From Methylobacter sp. KS41 (GTDB lineage Bacteria; Pseudomonadota; Gammaproteobacteria; Methylococcales; Methylomonadaceae): a DNA stretch of 64,000 nucleotides. Of the stretch, positions 56,168-64,000 are shown piece by piece. The notes beneath the pieces were generated by a model that saw nothing but the letters and a program-made list of their open reading frames with translations, was not told the DNA's origin and did not search any database. Positions within the stretch are counted from its first letter, which is position 1. Each line of letters opens with the position of its first letter. Made by a program: the position numbers and the translations under genes. Location: positions 1,302,001 through 1,366,000 of the forward strand of contig PHSP01000003.1 in NCBI GenBank assembly GCA_002862125.1, written 5' to 3'.

Positions 56168-56929
56168 ATGAAACCGGAATACACAGCTGAGTTTCGTTTC
56201 TACGCGGAACTAAACGATTTTCTCCCGCCCATGCAGTGCAAGCGGACGGTCCGTTATCGTTTTAGCGGTCATCCGGGAATCAAAGACCCCATCGAAGCTT
56301 TCGGTGTGCCTCACACTGAAGTCGAGCTACTCATCGTCAATGGTGAATCCGTGGGGTTTGATTATCAGTTACAAGTTGGCGATCGTGTCGCCGTCTATCC
56401 GGTTTTCAAAAGCCTGGATACCACCCCCTTGCTCAGGCTGCGCGAAAAAATAGTGCATAAGCCCCGCTTCGTGCTGGACGTGAATCTCGGCAAACTCGCC
56501 AAACTCATGCGTATGTTAGGTTTCGACTGTCTCTATCGCAATGACTTTCATGATAAGGAAGTGGTTAATATCGCGGTTACTGAACACCGCATCGTGCTGA
56601 CCCGTGACCGTCGCCTTTTGTTTGCCAAAAACATCAGCTATGGCTATTGGGTACGAGCAGTTGACGTCGAAAGCCAAATCGTTGAGGTCCTGCGCCGTTT
56701 CGACCTGCGCTGCTCAATTCAGCCCTTTGCCCGGTGCCTGGTTTGCAACGGCGAGCCGGTGCCTGTCGCCAAGGCGGATATTCTGGATCGTCTCGAACCC
56801 AAAACCCGGCTTTACTATGAGGTATTCTATCAATGTGCCGATTGCCGGCGTATTTATTGGGAAGGGTCGCACATGGAAAATATGCGGCGGCGCTTGGCTG
56901 GTTTTCTATTTGCTGTCACAGAAACATGA
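56168..56929 (+). CDS. Mut7-C RNase-domain protein with ubiquitin-like N-terminal domain
   Basis: 253 residues from the ATG at 56168 (a GTG at 56159 is also possible). The N-terminal part (about 1-80; FRFYAELNDFLPP, later VGDRVAVYPVF) is the ubiquitin-like domain of Mut7-C proteins, and the C-terminal part is the PIN-like Mut7-C RNase domain: FVLDVNLGKLAKLMRMLGFD, then VLTRDRRLLFAK, closing with a zinc ribbon (CLVCNGEPVP and CADCRRIYW). It is probably an RNase; substrates are unknown. Its stop overlaps the start of the following M28 peptidase gene. Confidence 0.85.
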   Translation: MKPEYTAEFRFYAELNDFLPPMQCKRTVRYRFSGHPGIKDPIEAFGVPHTEVELLIVNGESVGFDYQLQVGDRVAVYPVFKSLDTTPLLRLREKIVHKPRFVLDVNLGKLAKLMRMLGFDCLYRNDFHDKEVVNIAVTEHRIVLTRDRRLLFAKNISYGYWVRAVDVESQIVEVLRRFDLRCSIQPFARCLVCNGEPVPVAKADILDRLEPKTRLYYEVFYQCADCRRIYWEGSHMENMRRRLAGFLFAVTET

Positions 56930-57613
56930 ACGAAATTTCAACACAACGCTTACGCGCACATGTCTATGAACTTGCCGGAAAAATTGGTGAGCATAATATT
57001 TTTCATCCGGATGCGTTGCATGCTGCGGAGGCATATATTACGGAAGAATGGCAGCAGCAAGGCTACGCCATTCATAAGCAGACCTATACCGTACAAGGCA
57101 TTGACTGCGCCAATCTTGAAATTACTTGCACCGGTAATAGCCGTAACAGCGATGTTATTTTGATAGGCGCCCATTATGATTCGGTCTTGGGTAGTCCGGG
57201 CGCTAATGATAATGGCAGCGGTGTTGCTGCGTTGCTGGAACTATCCCGCTTGTTCAAGGACGTTCCGCCTGAAACCAGTCTGCGCTTTGTCGCTTTTGTG
57301 AATGAAGAGCCGCCTTTTTTCTACTGGGACACTATGGGCAGCATGGTGTATGCAAAAGCGGCCAAGGAACGCGGTGATCCGATCCGTTTTATGATCTCTC
57401 TGGAGACCTCGGCTGTTATCGAAACCAGCAAGGTAGTCAAACGTATCCGCCTTTACTGAAATATTTTTATCCCGATACCGGTAATTTTATTACTTTTGTT
57501 TCCAACTTGGGCTCCCGGCGCAGCATGCGGGACTGTTTTCGGGTATTTTCCTCGGTGACGGATTTTCCGGTGCAATCCATTGCGACTTTGTCAATTGTAC
57601 CGGGGGTATCCTG

Positions 57614-58821
57614 CAGGGTTACCTCATTAAAAAATAGTCACCAAATCAACGGAATTTAGGATAATAACAAAATAAACAACGCTCAAGGAACGGAAGAAAT
57701 GGATTTTTTAGATATTTTTGGACAGCTCGACGATCCTCGTATTGAGCGGAAAAAGCTGCATCCCATGCCCGAAATACTGCTATTGACGTTGTGCGCAGTC
57801 ATTTGTGGGGCAGAAAGCTGGGATGATATAGAAATGTTTGGCAAATCAAAGTTGGCTTTGTTACGCCAGTATCTGCCATATGAGTACGGTGTACCGAGCG
57901 ATGACACCGTACGGCGGTTTTTCCGCGCCATTGATACAGCACAGTTCCAGCGTTTGTTTGTGGAATGGATTCGGGTCTGGTTGAGCCCAGAAGCGGCGGG
58001 TAAAGTGGTGGCAATTGATGGTAAAACGCTACGTGGCAGCCATGATGGCGGGCAATCGCCGATACACTTAGTATCAGCCTTTGCCAGCGAAGCGAGGATC
58101 GTCTTAGGGCAGATTAAAACCAGTGAAAAATCCAATGAGATTACCGCGATTCCTGAGCTATTGGCGTGGTTGGATGTGCGCGGTGCCATCGTGACCATTG
58201 ATGCCATGGGTTGCCAAAAAGCCATCGCCGAGAAAATCATCGATAAAGGTGGCGATTACTTGTTGGCGCTTAAAGGCAACCAAAGCAGCCTGCATGATGA
58301 CGTACGTCTACATTTTGAACAGACCGCCCCTGCGTCGCTCGCCCGGATGACCCGCGCTGAAAGCGTTGATAAAGGCCACGGACGCATCGAAGTTCGGCAG
58401 TGTCGCGTGAGCACAGATATTGACTGGCTTAGGGTGCGTCACCCTGAGTGGAAAAATCTGGGCAGTATTGTTGCGATTGACAGTGAGCGGCTCACCGGCG
58501 ATACGACGGCCAGAGAAACCCGTTACTTTATCAGTAGTTCGCTGATCTCGGCACCGCAAATGCTGGCCGCCGTGCGTTTGCACTGGGGTATCGAAAACCA
58601 GTTACATTGGGTGCTGGATATGTCTTTCGGTGAAGATCAAAGTCGCATACGCAAAGACAATGCCCCAACCAATGTCGCTATTATCCGTCATGCGGCGTTG
58701 AACATGATACGACAGGCCCAAAAGAAACGTGTGTCCATCAAACGTATGCGTAAAGCAGCTGGCTGGGATGATTCTGTCTTAACAGATATCTTGGCTCAGG
58801 TTTTTTAATGAGGTAGCCCTG
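57614..58821 (+). mobile_element. ISAs1-family insertion sequence, complete, with 10-bp target duplication
   Basis: 1208 bp. The ends are near-perfect 21-base inverted repeats (57614-57634 and 58801-58821, one mismatch; both read CAGGG.TACCTCATTAAA inward). The sequence GGGTATCCTG occurs directly on both sides (57604-57613 and 58822-58831), the target-site duplication. It is inserted in the M28 peptidase gene. The transposase gene 57699-58808 is intact, so the element is probably recent and mobile. Confidence 0.9.
57699..58808 (+). CDS. ISAs1-family transposase
   Basis: 369 residues, full length. DDE-type: VVAIDGKTLRGSHDGG with the first Asp, then GAIVTIDAMGCQKAIAEKII with the second, and HWGIENQLHWVLDMSFGEDQ with the catalytic Glu. 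An N-terminal helical domain starts FLDIFGQLDDPRIERKKLHP. It cuts and joins the element ends found at 57614 and 58821. About half its residues match the second copy in the window (62591-63706), so they are distinct ISAs1 members. Confidence 0.93.
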   Translation: MDFLDIFGQLDDPRIERKKLHPMPEILLLTLCAVICGAESWDDIEMFGKSKLALLRQYLPYEYGVPSDDTVRRFFRAIDTAQFQRLFVEWIRVWLSPEAAGKVVAIDGKTLRGSHDGGQSPIHLVSAFASEARIVLGQIKTSEKSNEITAIPELLAWLDVRGAIVTIDAMGCQKAIAEKIIDKGGDYLLALKGNQSSLHDDVRLHFEQTAPASLARMTRAESVDKGHGRIEVRQCRVSTDIDWLRVRHPEWKNLGSIVAIDSERLTGDTTARETRYFISSSLISAPQMLAAVRLHWGIENQLHWVLDMSFGEDQSRIRKDNAPTNVAIIRHAALNMIRQAQKKRVSIKRMRKAAGWDDSVLTDILAQVF

Positions 58822-59027
58822 GGGTATCCTGGAGTGATCATCTGGCGTTTTGGCGGCACGGTTATAAGGCCTTCATGATTACCGATACGGCTTTCTATCG
58901 TTATCCCTATTACCATACGGCTCAGGATACGCCGGATAAGCTCAATTATGTGCCGTTTGCAAAAATGACTAACGGCCTGTTTTTGATGTTATCCCGGCTG
59001 ACGAAAATGGAAAAACACTATCCATAG

Positions 59028-59433
59028 TCAGCTAAGGGTTTACCGTATTGTATTGCAGCTTAAGTTGTGTTTTGAAAATGGCGCAATACACCCCGCTTCA
59101 GTTGACTAAAGACTTGCCTGTTTGTCACCGGATCGTCCAAATGCCATGCTGCTTGAAGCCCTATTAACGCCAACGTTATCACGGCCCAATTTTAATATCC
59201 GACCGGCAACGCCGTTTATTCGTGGCCGCCATTGGTCTTAGGCCTCACCCAGACGTTAGGCATCGGTCGGCTGAAATAGCGTGCTACCCAGCAAAATAGT
59301 GAGGCATAATTGCCAGCATAGGATTGCAAAATTATTTGCAATCGCAAATTTTGGATCAAAACCAATCCATGTTTCTCGGCAATTATTGCGGTTATTGCCG
59401 GCAATCCATTTGCATTTAACTATAAAGTAAGAC
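59028..59433. other. Intergenic stretch before the 308-aa gene
   Basis: About 400 bases with no credible ORF. An imperfect inverted repeat (CAAAATTATTTGCAATCGCAA, then AATTTTG, near 59326-59352) is present and could be an operator or a repeat. No terminator was found. Confidence 0.35.
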
Positions 59434-60360
59434 ATGAGAAAAATAGCCACTAAAGTGTTAAAACAAATCAACAAGGCCTATGCCAGAAAAGTTATTGATC
59501 TCAATGAGTATCGACAGCAGAAAAAAGCAACAGAAGATCTGTTCAAGCAAATAACCACGACAGAAACAGCCATTAAAACCGGACATGATCCTTTACATGC
59601 TGTTTATATCCATACCCAAAACTTATTATCGATACTGGTAGAAGCCTTACAAGCTATTCCCGAACCGGCTTTGAGTCGTTTCTTTAATACCGTTGCAGCG
59701 GCTGATGATGCCTATGTTCCAAGCAGTCCTCCCATGAGCCCCCTCACGAAAAGTTATTTTAATTGCTGGCTATTGTTTGATATTACTGCCGGACTCCATA
59801 AAGAAACTTTCACGACAATTATCATCGATCTGGCAAATCAGTTCGGTTTACACAAAGCGATGTTAGAAGTCATGCAGACGATACAGGACTCTCGCATGGG
59901 CATTTATGAATTGATGGGACGCCAGGGTGACAAAATTTTATTAAGAGAGCTAATGGGCAATGAAGTCATTCCCTGTATCTGCCCAGCGGGTTACCGGGGA
60001 ACACAGCAAGGTGAGCTGTGGTTTGTAAGAATTCTGCCGCCTGTCTTAGCGCCATTTGATTACAGTGTTATCTTCACTACGCCCTATGTATTACTTAGCC
60101 CTGACAAGAATAGCTGGGAAGCGTATCTTAAGCGCACCATTAGCGACAAGAAAACCAAGACCACGGCAAACTCCCTGGAAAATCTGATGAAACAGGGCTT
60201 GTCAGATAACTATTGGAATGAGTATATCTTCCAGGCCTATGTGAATCACAAACCTGAGGTTATTTATCTTAAAGGGTTGCCTGATATCAGTTCATCCAGA
60301 CCCCATCACTCCGATGAGTCAAAGTATGCATTAATATTACCGGATAGCCCTTTCTCATGA
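59434..60360 (+). CDS. Unknown protein, 308 aa
   Basis: 308 residues, soluble, no signal peptide. The N-terminal 50 residues are basic and helical (RKIATKVLKQINKAYARKVI), the middle is helical and hydrophobic, and the C-terminal half has beta-rich stretches (LWFVRILPPVLAPFDYSVIF). I recognise no family. It lies upstream of the truncated RecD2-type gene in the same direction, 24 bases away, so the two were probably in one operon of the mobile element. Composition resembles the neighbouring conjugation genes. Confidence 0.65.
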   Translation: MRKIATKVLKQINKAYARKVIDLNEYRQQKKATEDLFKQITTTETAIKTGHDPLHAVYIHTQNLLSILVEALQAIPEPALSRFFNTVAAADDAYVPSSPPMSPLTKSYFNCWLLFDITAGLHKETFTTIIIDLANQFGLHKAMLEVMQTIQDSRMGIYELMGRQGDKILLRELMGNEVIPCICPAGYRGTQQGELWFVRILPPVLAPFDYSVIFTTPYVLLSPDKNSWEAYLKRTISDKKTKTTANSLENLMKQGLSDNYWNEYIFQAYVNHKPEVIYLKGLPDISSSRPHHSDESKYALILPDSPFS

Positions 60361-60384
60361 GCAAATAGCTGTTACCGGCCGTCA

Positions 60385-61478
60385 ATGAACACTATTACTG
60401 AAGTTTTGACTGGTATTGTCAGCAGAGTGACTTATCACAACCCCGCGACGGGCTGGTCGGTACTGCGTGTGCAACCCTTTCAATCGCCGCAACAACAAGA
60501 AACCGTTACGGTTCATCAAACGAAAGTCTTTGCCGGCGCCACCATGGAATTTCGCGGCGCCTGGACCATTGATCATAAATACGGCCGGCAATTCAAAGCC
60601 ACCGAAGCCATTGAAAAGAAGCCTGCAACGACGGCCTCTATTGAAAAATATCTAGGCTCCGGTCTCATTAAGGGGGTCGGTCCGCAAACGGCAAAAAAGA
60701 TTGTTAAGTATTTCCAGAAAGAGACCTTGGATATCTTTGAGAATGCTATTCACCGCTTAACTGAAGTTCCTGGCATAGCCCAAAAGAAACTGGACATGAT
60801 TGAGCAGGCATGGACCGAACATCGCGCTATCAGAGAAGTGATGATGTTTCTTCAGGGCCATGGCATCAGCACCTTGTTTGCGGTGCGCATTTATAAGGAA
60901 TATGGCGATAAAGCGATCGCGATGGTCACAGAAGATCCCTATCGGCTGGCGAATGATATTTATGGGATTGGCTTTTTCTCTGCGGATAAAGTGGCACTCA
61001 GTATTGGCTTAGCGGAAGACTCCCAACCACGCATGCTGGCTGCTATCAAACATGTGTTGGCAGCCAGTCGTGAGCAAGGCCATTGTTATCTGACCGAGCC
61101 ACAGATCAATACCGGCATCATTGAACTCATTGACATAAACCTGGGTGAACGGCTAAAAGATTACCTGGGCTTAATGCAACAAGCCGGTCTGCTTTGTACC
61201 CGACATCTTAACAAAGATAATGTGGAAACCATCGGCTATTACTCAAAGACCCTTTTTTATGATGAAACCGCTGTGGCTACCATATTACGAGGAATGAAGG
61301 GGTCTGTTGCGAGTGAGCCGGACAGAATTGCCCAGTGGGTCACTGCCTATTGTCAGCATAAACACATCACGTTAAGTGATGAACAGGCCCATGCCGTTAA
61401 CGGGGTAGTCCAACACCGTTTTTCAATACTGACTGGCGGACCGGGCTGCGGTAAAACCACGACGACCTTAGTGATCGT
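60385..61478 (+). pseudogene. RecD2-type helicase, truncated after Walker A by an ISL3-type insertion
   Basis: The N-terminal half of a RecD2-like helicase is present: OB-type start (GIVSRVTYHNPATGWSVLRV), helix-hairpin-helix (ASIEKYLGSGLIKGVGPQTA) and a second HhH at GFFSADKVALSIGL. The Walker A motif GGPGCGKTTTT ends it at about 61470; the later helicase motifs are missing. The sequence changes at 61479 to an ISL3-type end, so the ORF runs into transposon sequence. RecD2-like proteins are SF1 helicases, often in phages and mobile elements. Confidence 0.8.
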
Positions 61479-62160
61479 GGCTCTATGTGAAATACAGTGG
61501 GTAATCAAATTTCAACTTTCCGCAAAGGAAATAAATCATATTAATGAAATTGTTGATATTGCGATAGCCTCTGGCTCGCCGTTTAGCCAGCTGAATCTTA
61601 CTATTGATGCCTTCAAGAATACCGTTAGTAATGAGTGATTCAACGAAATGCACAATTCCCGACCAATGTGCTCGGACCGTGTTGGCGAACTTCATAAACG
61701 CTGGAATCTTGGCGGTGTCTACCTCGTCGCACCATTGCCGCAGAAAAGCTTCCGCAGCTGGTTTGTCGGGCATCGCCCAGAGATCATTGAACAGTACTTT
61801 CAAACGGTAAGCTTCGCCCAGCGTGGGGTAGAGTTTAATCATTTCATCCAGCTCTTTTTCTTTTTTGCCGGATAGGTTTTCGCGGTTCTTTAGAAATGTG
61901 TATTTGTGACCTTTCAGGGCATCATGCTCTTTGCGTTCGGCAATGCGCACCTGATTCATGGCCTCGTTCAATAACTTAACAACATGAAAGCGATCAAAGG
62001 TAATCTGTGCGGCAGGGAACGACTCGGCGGCACCAGCAATAAATGACGGTGACAAATCCATGCTGATTTGCTCCACCTGTTCCTTATTAACGCCTTTATC
62101 TTCAAGGTGTTGTTGAATACTTTGCAATGTTGCCTTACCCTCGGAAAAGAGAGTGCATGC
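61479..62160 (-). mobile_element. ISL3-type insertion sequence, 5'-truncated
   Basis: The right end of the element begins at 61479 with GGCTCTATGTGAAATACA, the terminal sequence expected for ISL3-family inverted repeats. The C-terminal part of the transposase is visible on the minus strand (FDRFHVVKLLNEAMNQVRIA and SGIVHFVESLITNGILEGIN). The start of the element is lost at about 62160, where the sequence becomes a methyltransferase fragment. Confidence 0.65.
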
Positions 62161-62424
62161 CAACGCACCTGACAGCAATTGAAGGACTTGCTGAGTTTTA
62201 GAGGGTTCAGCGCCCGGGCCTATCTGCATCCGCCGTTCCACAAATTCGGGATCCACTTTGAGAAAATACCGTGTGATGAATAGCACGGAGCTACCGAATA
62301 AACCCCAGTACAGCCATGCCTCCCAGAATCGGAATGATCCCGCCGGCAGGAAGAGCAAAATCGCCAGAACCAGTTGGAGTCGAATGAATCCTCGGATAAC
62401 CCGTTGGGAAAGGCTGCTTGTCAT
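61483..62424 (-). CDS. Chimeric ORF: isoprenylcysteine methyltransferase-type N-terminus fused to ISL3 transposase C-terminus
   Basis: 313 residues. Residues 1 to about 85 form two membrane helices (RLQLVLAILLFLPAGSFRFW and LYWGLFGSSVLFITRYFLK) followed by KVDPEFVERRMQIGPGAEPS, which matches the N-terminus of isoprenylcysteine carboxyl-methyltransferase-like membrane proteins. From about residue 88 the sequence is the C-terminal part of an ISL3-family transposase. The join created an open frame but neither protein is complete: catalytic methyltransferase residues and the transposase N-terminal zinc finger are absent. It is probably non-functional. Confidence 0.65.
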   Translation of the reverse strand: MTSSLSQRVIRGFIRLQLVLAILLFLPAGSFRFWEAWLYWGLFGSSVLFITRYFLKVDPEFVERRMQIGPGAEPSKTQQVLQLLSGALACTLFSEGKATLQSIQQHLEDKGVNKEQVEQISMDLSPSFIAGAAESFPAAQITFDRFHVVKLLNEAMNQVRIAERKEHDALKGHKYTFLKNRENLSGKKEKELDEMIKLYPTLGEAYRLKVLFNDLWAMPDKPAAEAFLRQWCDEVDTAKIPAFMKFANTVRAHWSGIVHFVESLITNGILEGINSKIQLAKRRARGYRNINNFINMIYFLCGKLKFDYPLYFT

Positions 62425-62576
62425 AGTGCTACTCTGTTAACGTTGAATTGTCCTGTTTCATTCGCTGGGGAGGTCCGTAATGTAACAAATACGCCGATAT
62501 TTTCCAAGGTTCAGATAGTTGTGAGATTTGCGTTCATCTTTACGATGAAATTTATCAAACAGAATTCATACGTTAG

Positions 62577-63779
62577 CAGGGCAATCGCGCTTAAATTATC
62601 CCCATGACACGAAGTAAATAATTGTTGTCCCATCCGGCCTTTAATCGTTTGATCTTGACGCCGACCTTAGCTGTTTTTTCAGTCTTGATCAGATTCAGAG
62701 CGATATGCCGTATCACCGCCAGGTTCGCAGCGCTATGCCCCTTGCGAGCTCGATTGCTATCTTCATCAAAGGCAATATCAAGAACCCAATGAAGATTGTT
62801 TTCAATTGCCCAATGCGCTCGCACCACACGCTCTAATCGCTTTGGATCATTCGCATTAAGGCTGCTGATAAAATAGCGTGTTTCCTCAGTAACTTTGTCG
62901 CCGATTTCTCTTTTGGCAGTGACGGCGATAATGCTTTGCAGACTGTCCCAATTATGCCGCTCTTGTAACCAGGCTATATCGGCGGTTGCTCGAATCGAAC
63001 GTGTTTCGATTCGGCCATGCTCACCTTCATAGCTAACAGCGGTAACCAGCTGGGATAAAGACGAAGTAAAAAATGTTTTAACATCGTCATGCAGATTACC
63101 CTGATTGCCTTTCAGGCTAAACACATAATCGCCGCCTTGTCGTTTAATCTGTTCGGCTATTTTCTTTTGGCAACCCATCGCATCGATAGTAATCACTGCT
63201 CCCGCTATATCCAGCCGTGACAGTAACTTGGGAATAGCCGTGATTTCATTCGATTTATCGTCAACTTTAACTTGGCCTAAAACCAGGTTATTCTGTTGCG
63301 CCCAGGCACTGACCATGTAGATAGCGGCTTTTTTTGAAGCCTTGTCTATGCTGCGCCTTAAGCACTTGCCATCGATCGCAATCACTTCGCCTTCGGTTAG
63401 CTTGGCTAGGTCAGCAATCCAGCGAGAAAAACAGCTGCTAAAGTGTTCGGTATCAATAGCGGCATAAACTTCACCAAAGGTGTCGTGCGAGGGTATGCCA
63501 TGCTTTAAACCAAGCACTTCAGTAAACCACTCCTCTTTTGCACGCCCAAATTCTTCAATAGCAACCCAGTTATCAGCTCCACAAATCACAGCGCAGATGC
63601 TGATAAAGAAAATATCTTGCAACTGATGCTTCTTTTGTCTGTTTACCCTCGGGTCTTTAATACTCGAAAAGTGATGAATTATAGATGGTGTAGGTTTTGC
63701 AATCATTTAGAATCAAAATGATAGACTTATTACCTCATCTAAATTCTATTTTCAAGTGTTTTTAAGCACGATTGCCATG
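62577..63779 (-). mobile_element. ISAs1-family insertion sequence, complete, no target duplication seen
   Basis: 1203 bp bounded by imperfect 19-base inverted repeats (62577-62595 and 63761-63779; CAGGGCAATCGCGCTTAAA inward from the left, CATGGCAATCGTGCTTAAA inward from the right). The flanking bases do not form a direct repeat. The transposase gene is intact. Lack of a target duplication suggests rearrangement after insertion. Confidence 0.65.
62591..63706 (-). CDS. ISAs1-family transposase (second member)
   Basis: 371 residues, full length, with VIAIDGKCLRRSIDKA, then GAVITIDAMGCQKKIAEQIK and HWAIENNLHWVLDIAFDEDS, the same DDE residues as the first copy. Overall identity to the 57699-58808 protein is moderate, so it is a different member of the family. 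The sequence is open throughout and looks capable of function. Confidence 0.92.
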   Translation of the reverse strand: MIAKPTPSIIHHFSSIKDPRVNRQKKHQLQDIFFISICAVICGADNWVAIEEFGRAKEEWFTEVLGLKHGIPSHDTFGEVYAAIDTEHFSSCFSRWIADLAKLTEGEVIAIDGKCLRRSIDKASKKAAIYMVSAWAQQNNLVLGQVKVDDKSNEITAIPKLLSRLDIAGAVITIDAMGCQKKIAEQIKRQGGDYVFSLKGNQGNLHDDVKTFFTSSLSQLVTAVSYEGEHGRIETRSIRATADIAWLQERHNWDSLQSIIAVTAKREIGDKVTEETRYFISSLNANDPKRLERVVRAHWAIENNLHWVLDIAFDEDSNRARKGHSAANLAVIRHIALNLIKTEKTAKVGVKIKRLKAGWDNNYLLRVMGII

Positions 63780-64000
63780 AAAAATCAATAACTTAGGTAG
63801 ACTGGAGTCACGAAGATGGGTTAAGATAAAAGGATTTTTTCGACATACCGGTACCTCTTGTTTCTTGGTAAACGCGTTATAAAACAGCATTTCGAGTTCA
63901 GAATCAGTCTTCTCGCTAATCCAAAATAATACTGAGGACGATCAATGCGGCTAATCTGTTCTGGATACGCCGTTAGGAATCAAGCCATAAGTAACAATCA
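63780..64000. other. End of window, no gene recognised
   Basis: About 220 bases with no ORF of note. A TGAGGACGATCAATGCGG stretch lies near 63933. The window ends inside this region. Confidence 0.3.

Larger units (their letters stand above)
56926..59027 (+). pseudogene. M28-family metallopeptidase, broken by frameshift and ISAs1 insertion
   Basis: The ATG (56926) overlaps the Mut7-C stop. Zinc-ligand motifs are visible: GAHYDSVLGSPGANDNGSG and later FVNEEPPFF. A one-base deletion near 57408 shifts the frame: after MISLET the right continuation is LGCYRNQQGSQTYPPLLKYF in another frame, so the intact-frame ORF ends at 57459. The coding sequence continues to 57613, where an ISAs1-type element is inserted, and resumes at 58832: SWSDHLAFWRHGYKAF, then ITDTAFYRYPYYHTAQDTPD, to the stop at 59027. 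Both lesions would destroy activity. Confidence 0.8.

Overview
The window reads as the chromosome of a Gram-negative gammaproteobacterium that probably fixes nitrogen. It has LPS genes (kdsB, lpxK), an rpoE-anti-sigma-mucD envelope-stress operon beside nadB, exbB/exbD, glgC, aroC and prmB. It also has a block of nitrogenase accessory genes behind recognisable sigma-54 promoters. The overall protein resemblance suggests a methanotroph-like (Methylococcales) lineage. That is an impression only: no methane-oxidation gene and no nifHDK lie in the window.

Layout. 1-5.6 kb: the 3' part of an Hsp70-like gene, a small membrane protein, ppnN, topB and ssb. 5.6-13 kb: a type I restriction-modification locus, hsdM-hsdS-hsdR. 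Its hsdS and hsdR are separated by a 594-bp non-coding element that has 12-bp terminal inverted repeats, 6-bp direct flanks (TAGTTA) and several internal hairpins, so it looks like a MITE. 13-14.4 kb: glgC. 15-20.8 kb: the nitrogen-fixation accessory block on the minus strand. A two-gene operon of unknown proteins (140 and 189 aa) has two TGT-N10-ACA sites, which fit NifA, and a GG-N10-GC sigma-54 promoter. Next come an AAA ATPase with its own terminator, then a second sigma-54 promoter in front of rhodanese-ankyrin-nafY, then a YunG-like protein.

21-37 kb (minus strand) is mostly housekeeping: thrC-hom, alaC, the exbB-exbD-lpxK-trm112-kdsB operon, an MFS transporter, an orphan ParA-like ATPase, aroC, prmB, and mucD with rpoE-rseA-rseB. 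nadB (37-38.6 kb) diverges from rpoE, and a sigma-E-type promoter can be read upstream of rpoE. 39-44.3 kb is a second defence locus: a tight three-gene operon with a BsuBI/PstI-type methyltransferase, its endonuclease, and an 812-aa primase-helicase of the TOTE type. Decayed fragments, one UPF0175-like, lie beside it. 44.6-47.3 kb: ettA and a GNAT acetyltransferase.

47.3-64 kb is a decaying mobile region. It holds the remains of an integrative conjugative element: a TraH-like fragment, an intact TraG, and a transglycosylase-FlhD-FlhC operon like the slt/regulator block of SXT and IncC elements. An HU/IHF protein, a Mut7-C protein and a truncated RecD2-type helicase are also present. Insertion sequences have broken it up: a decayed IS701-type transposase, an IS3-type fragment, an intact ISAs1 element with a 10-bp target duplication inside an M28 peptidase gene, a truncated ISL3 element fused to a methyltransferase fragment, and a second ISAs1 element.

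No rRNA, tRNA or CRISPR array was recognised. Family assignments come from reading motifs, and no database search was run.
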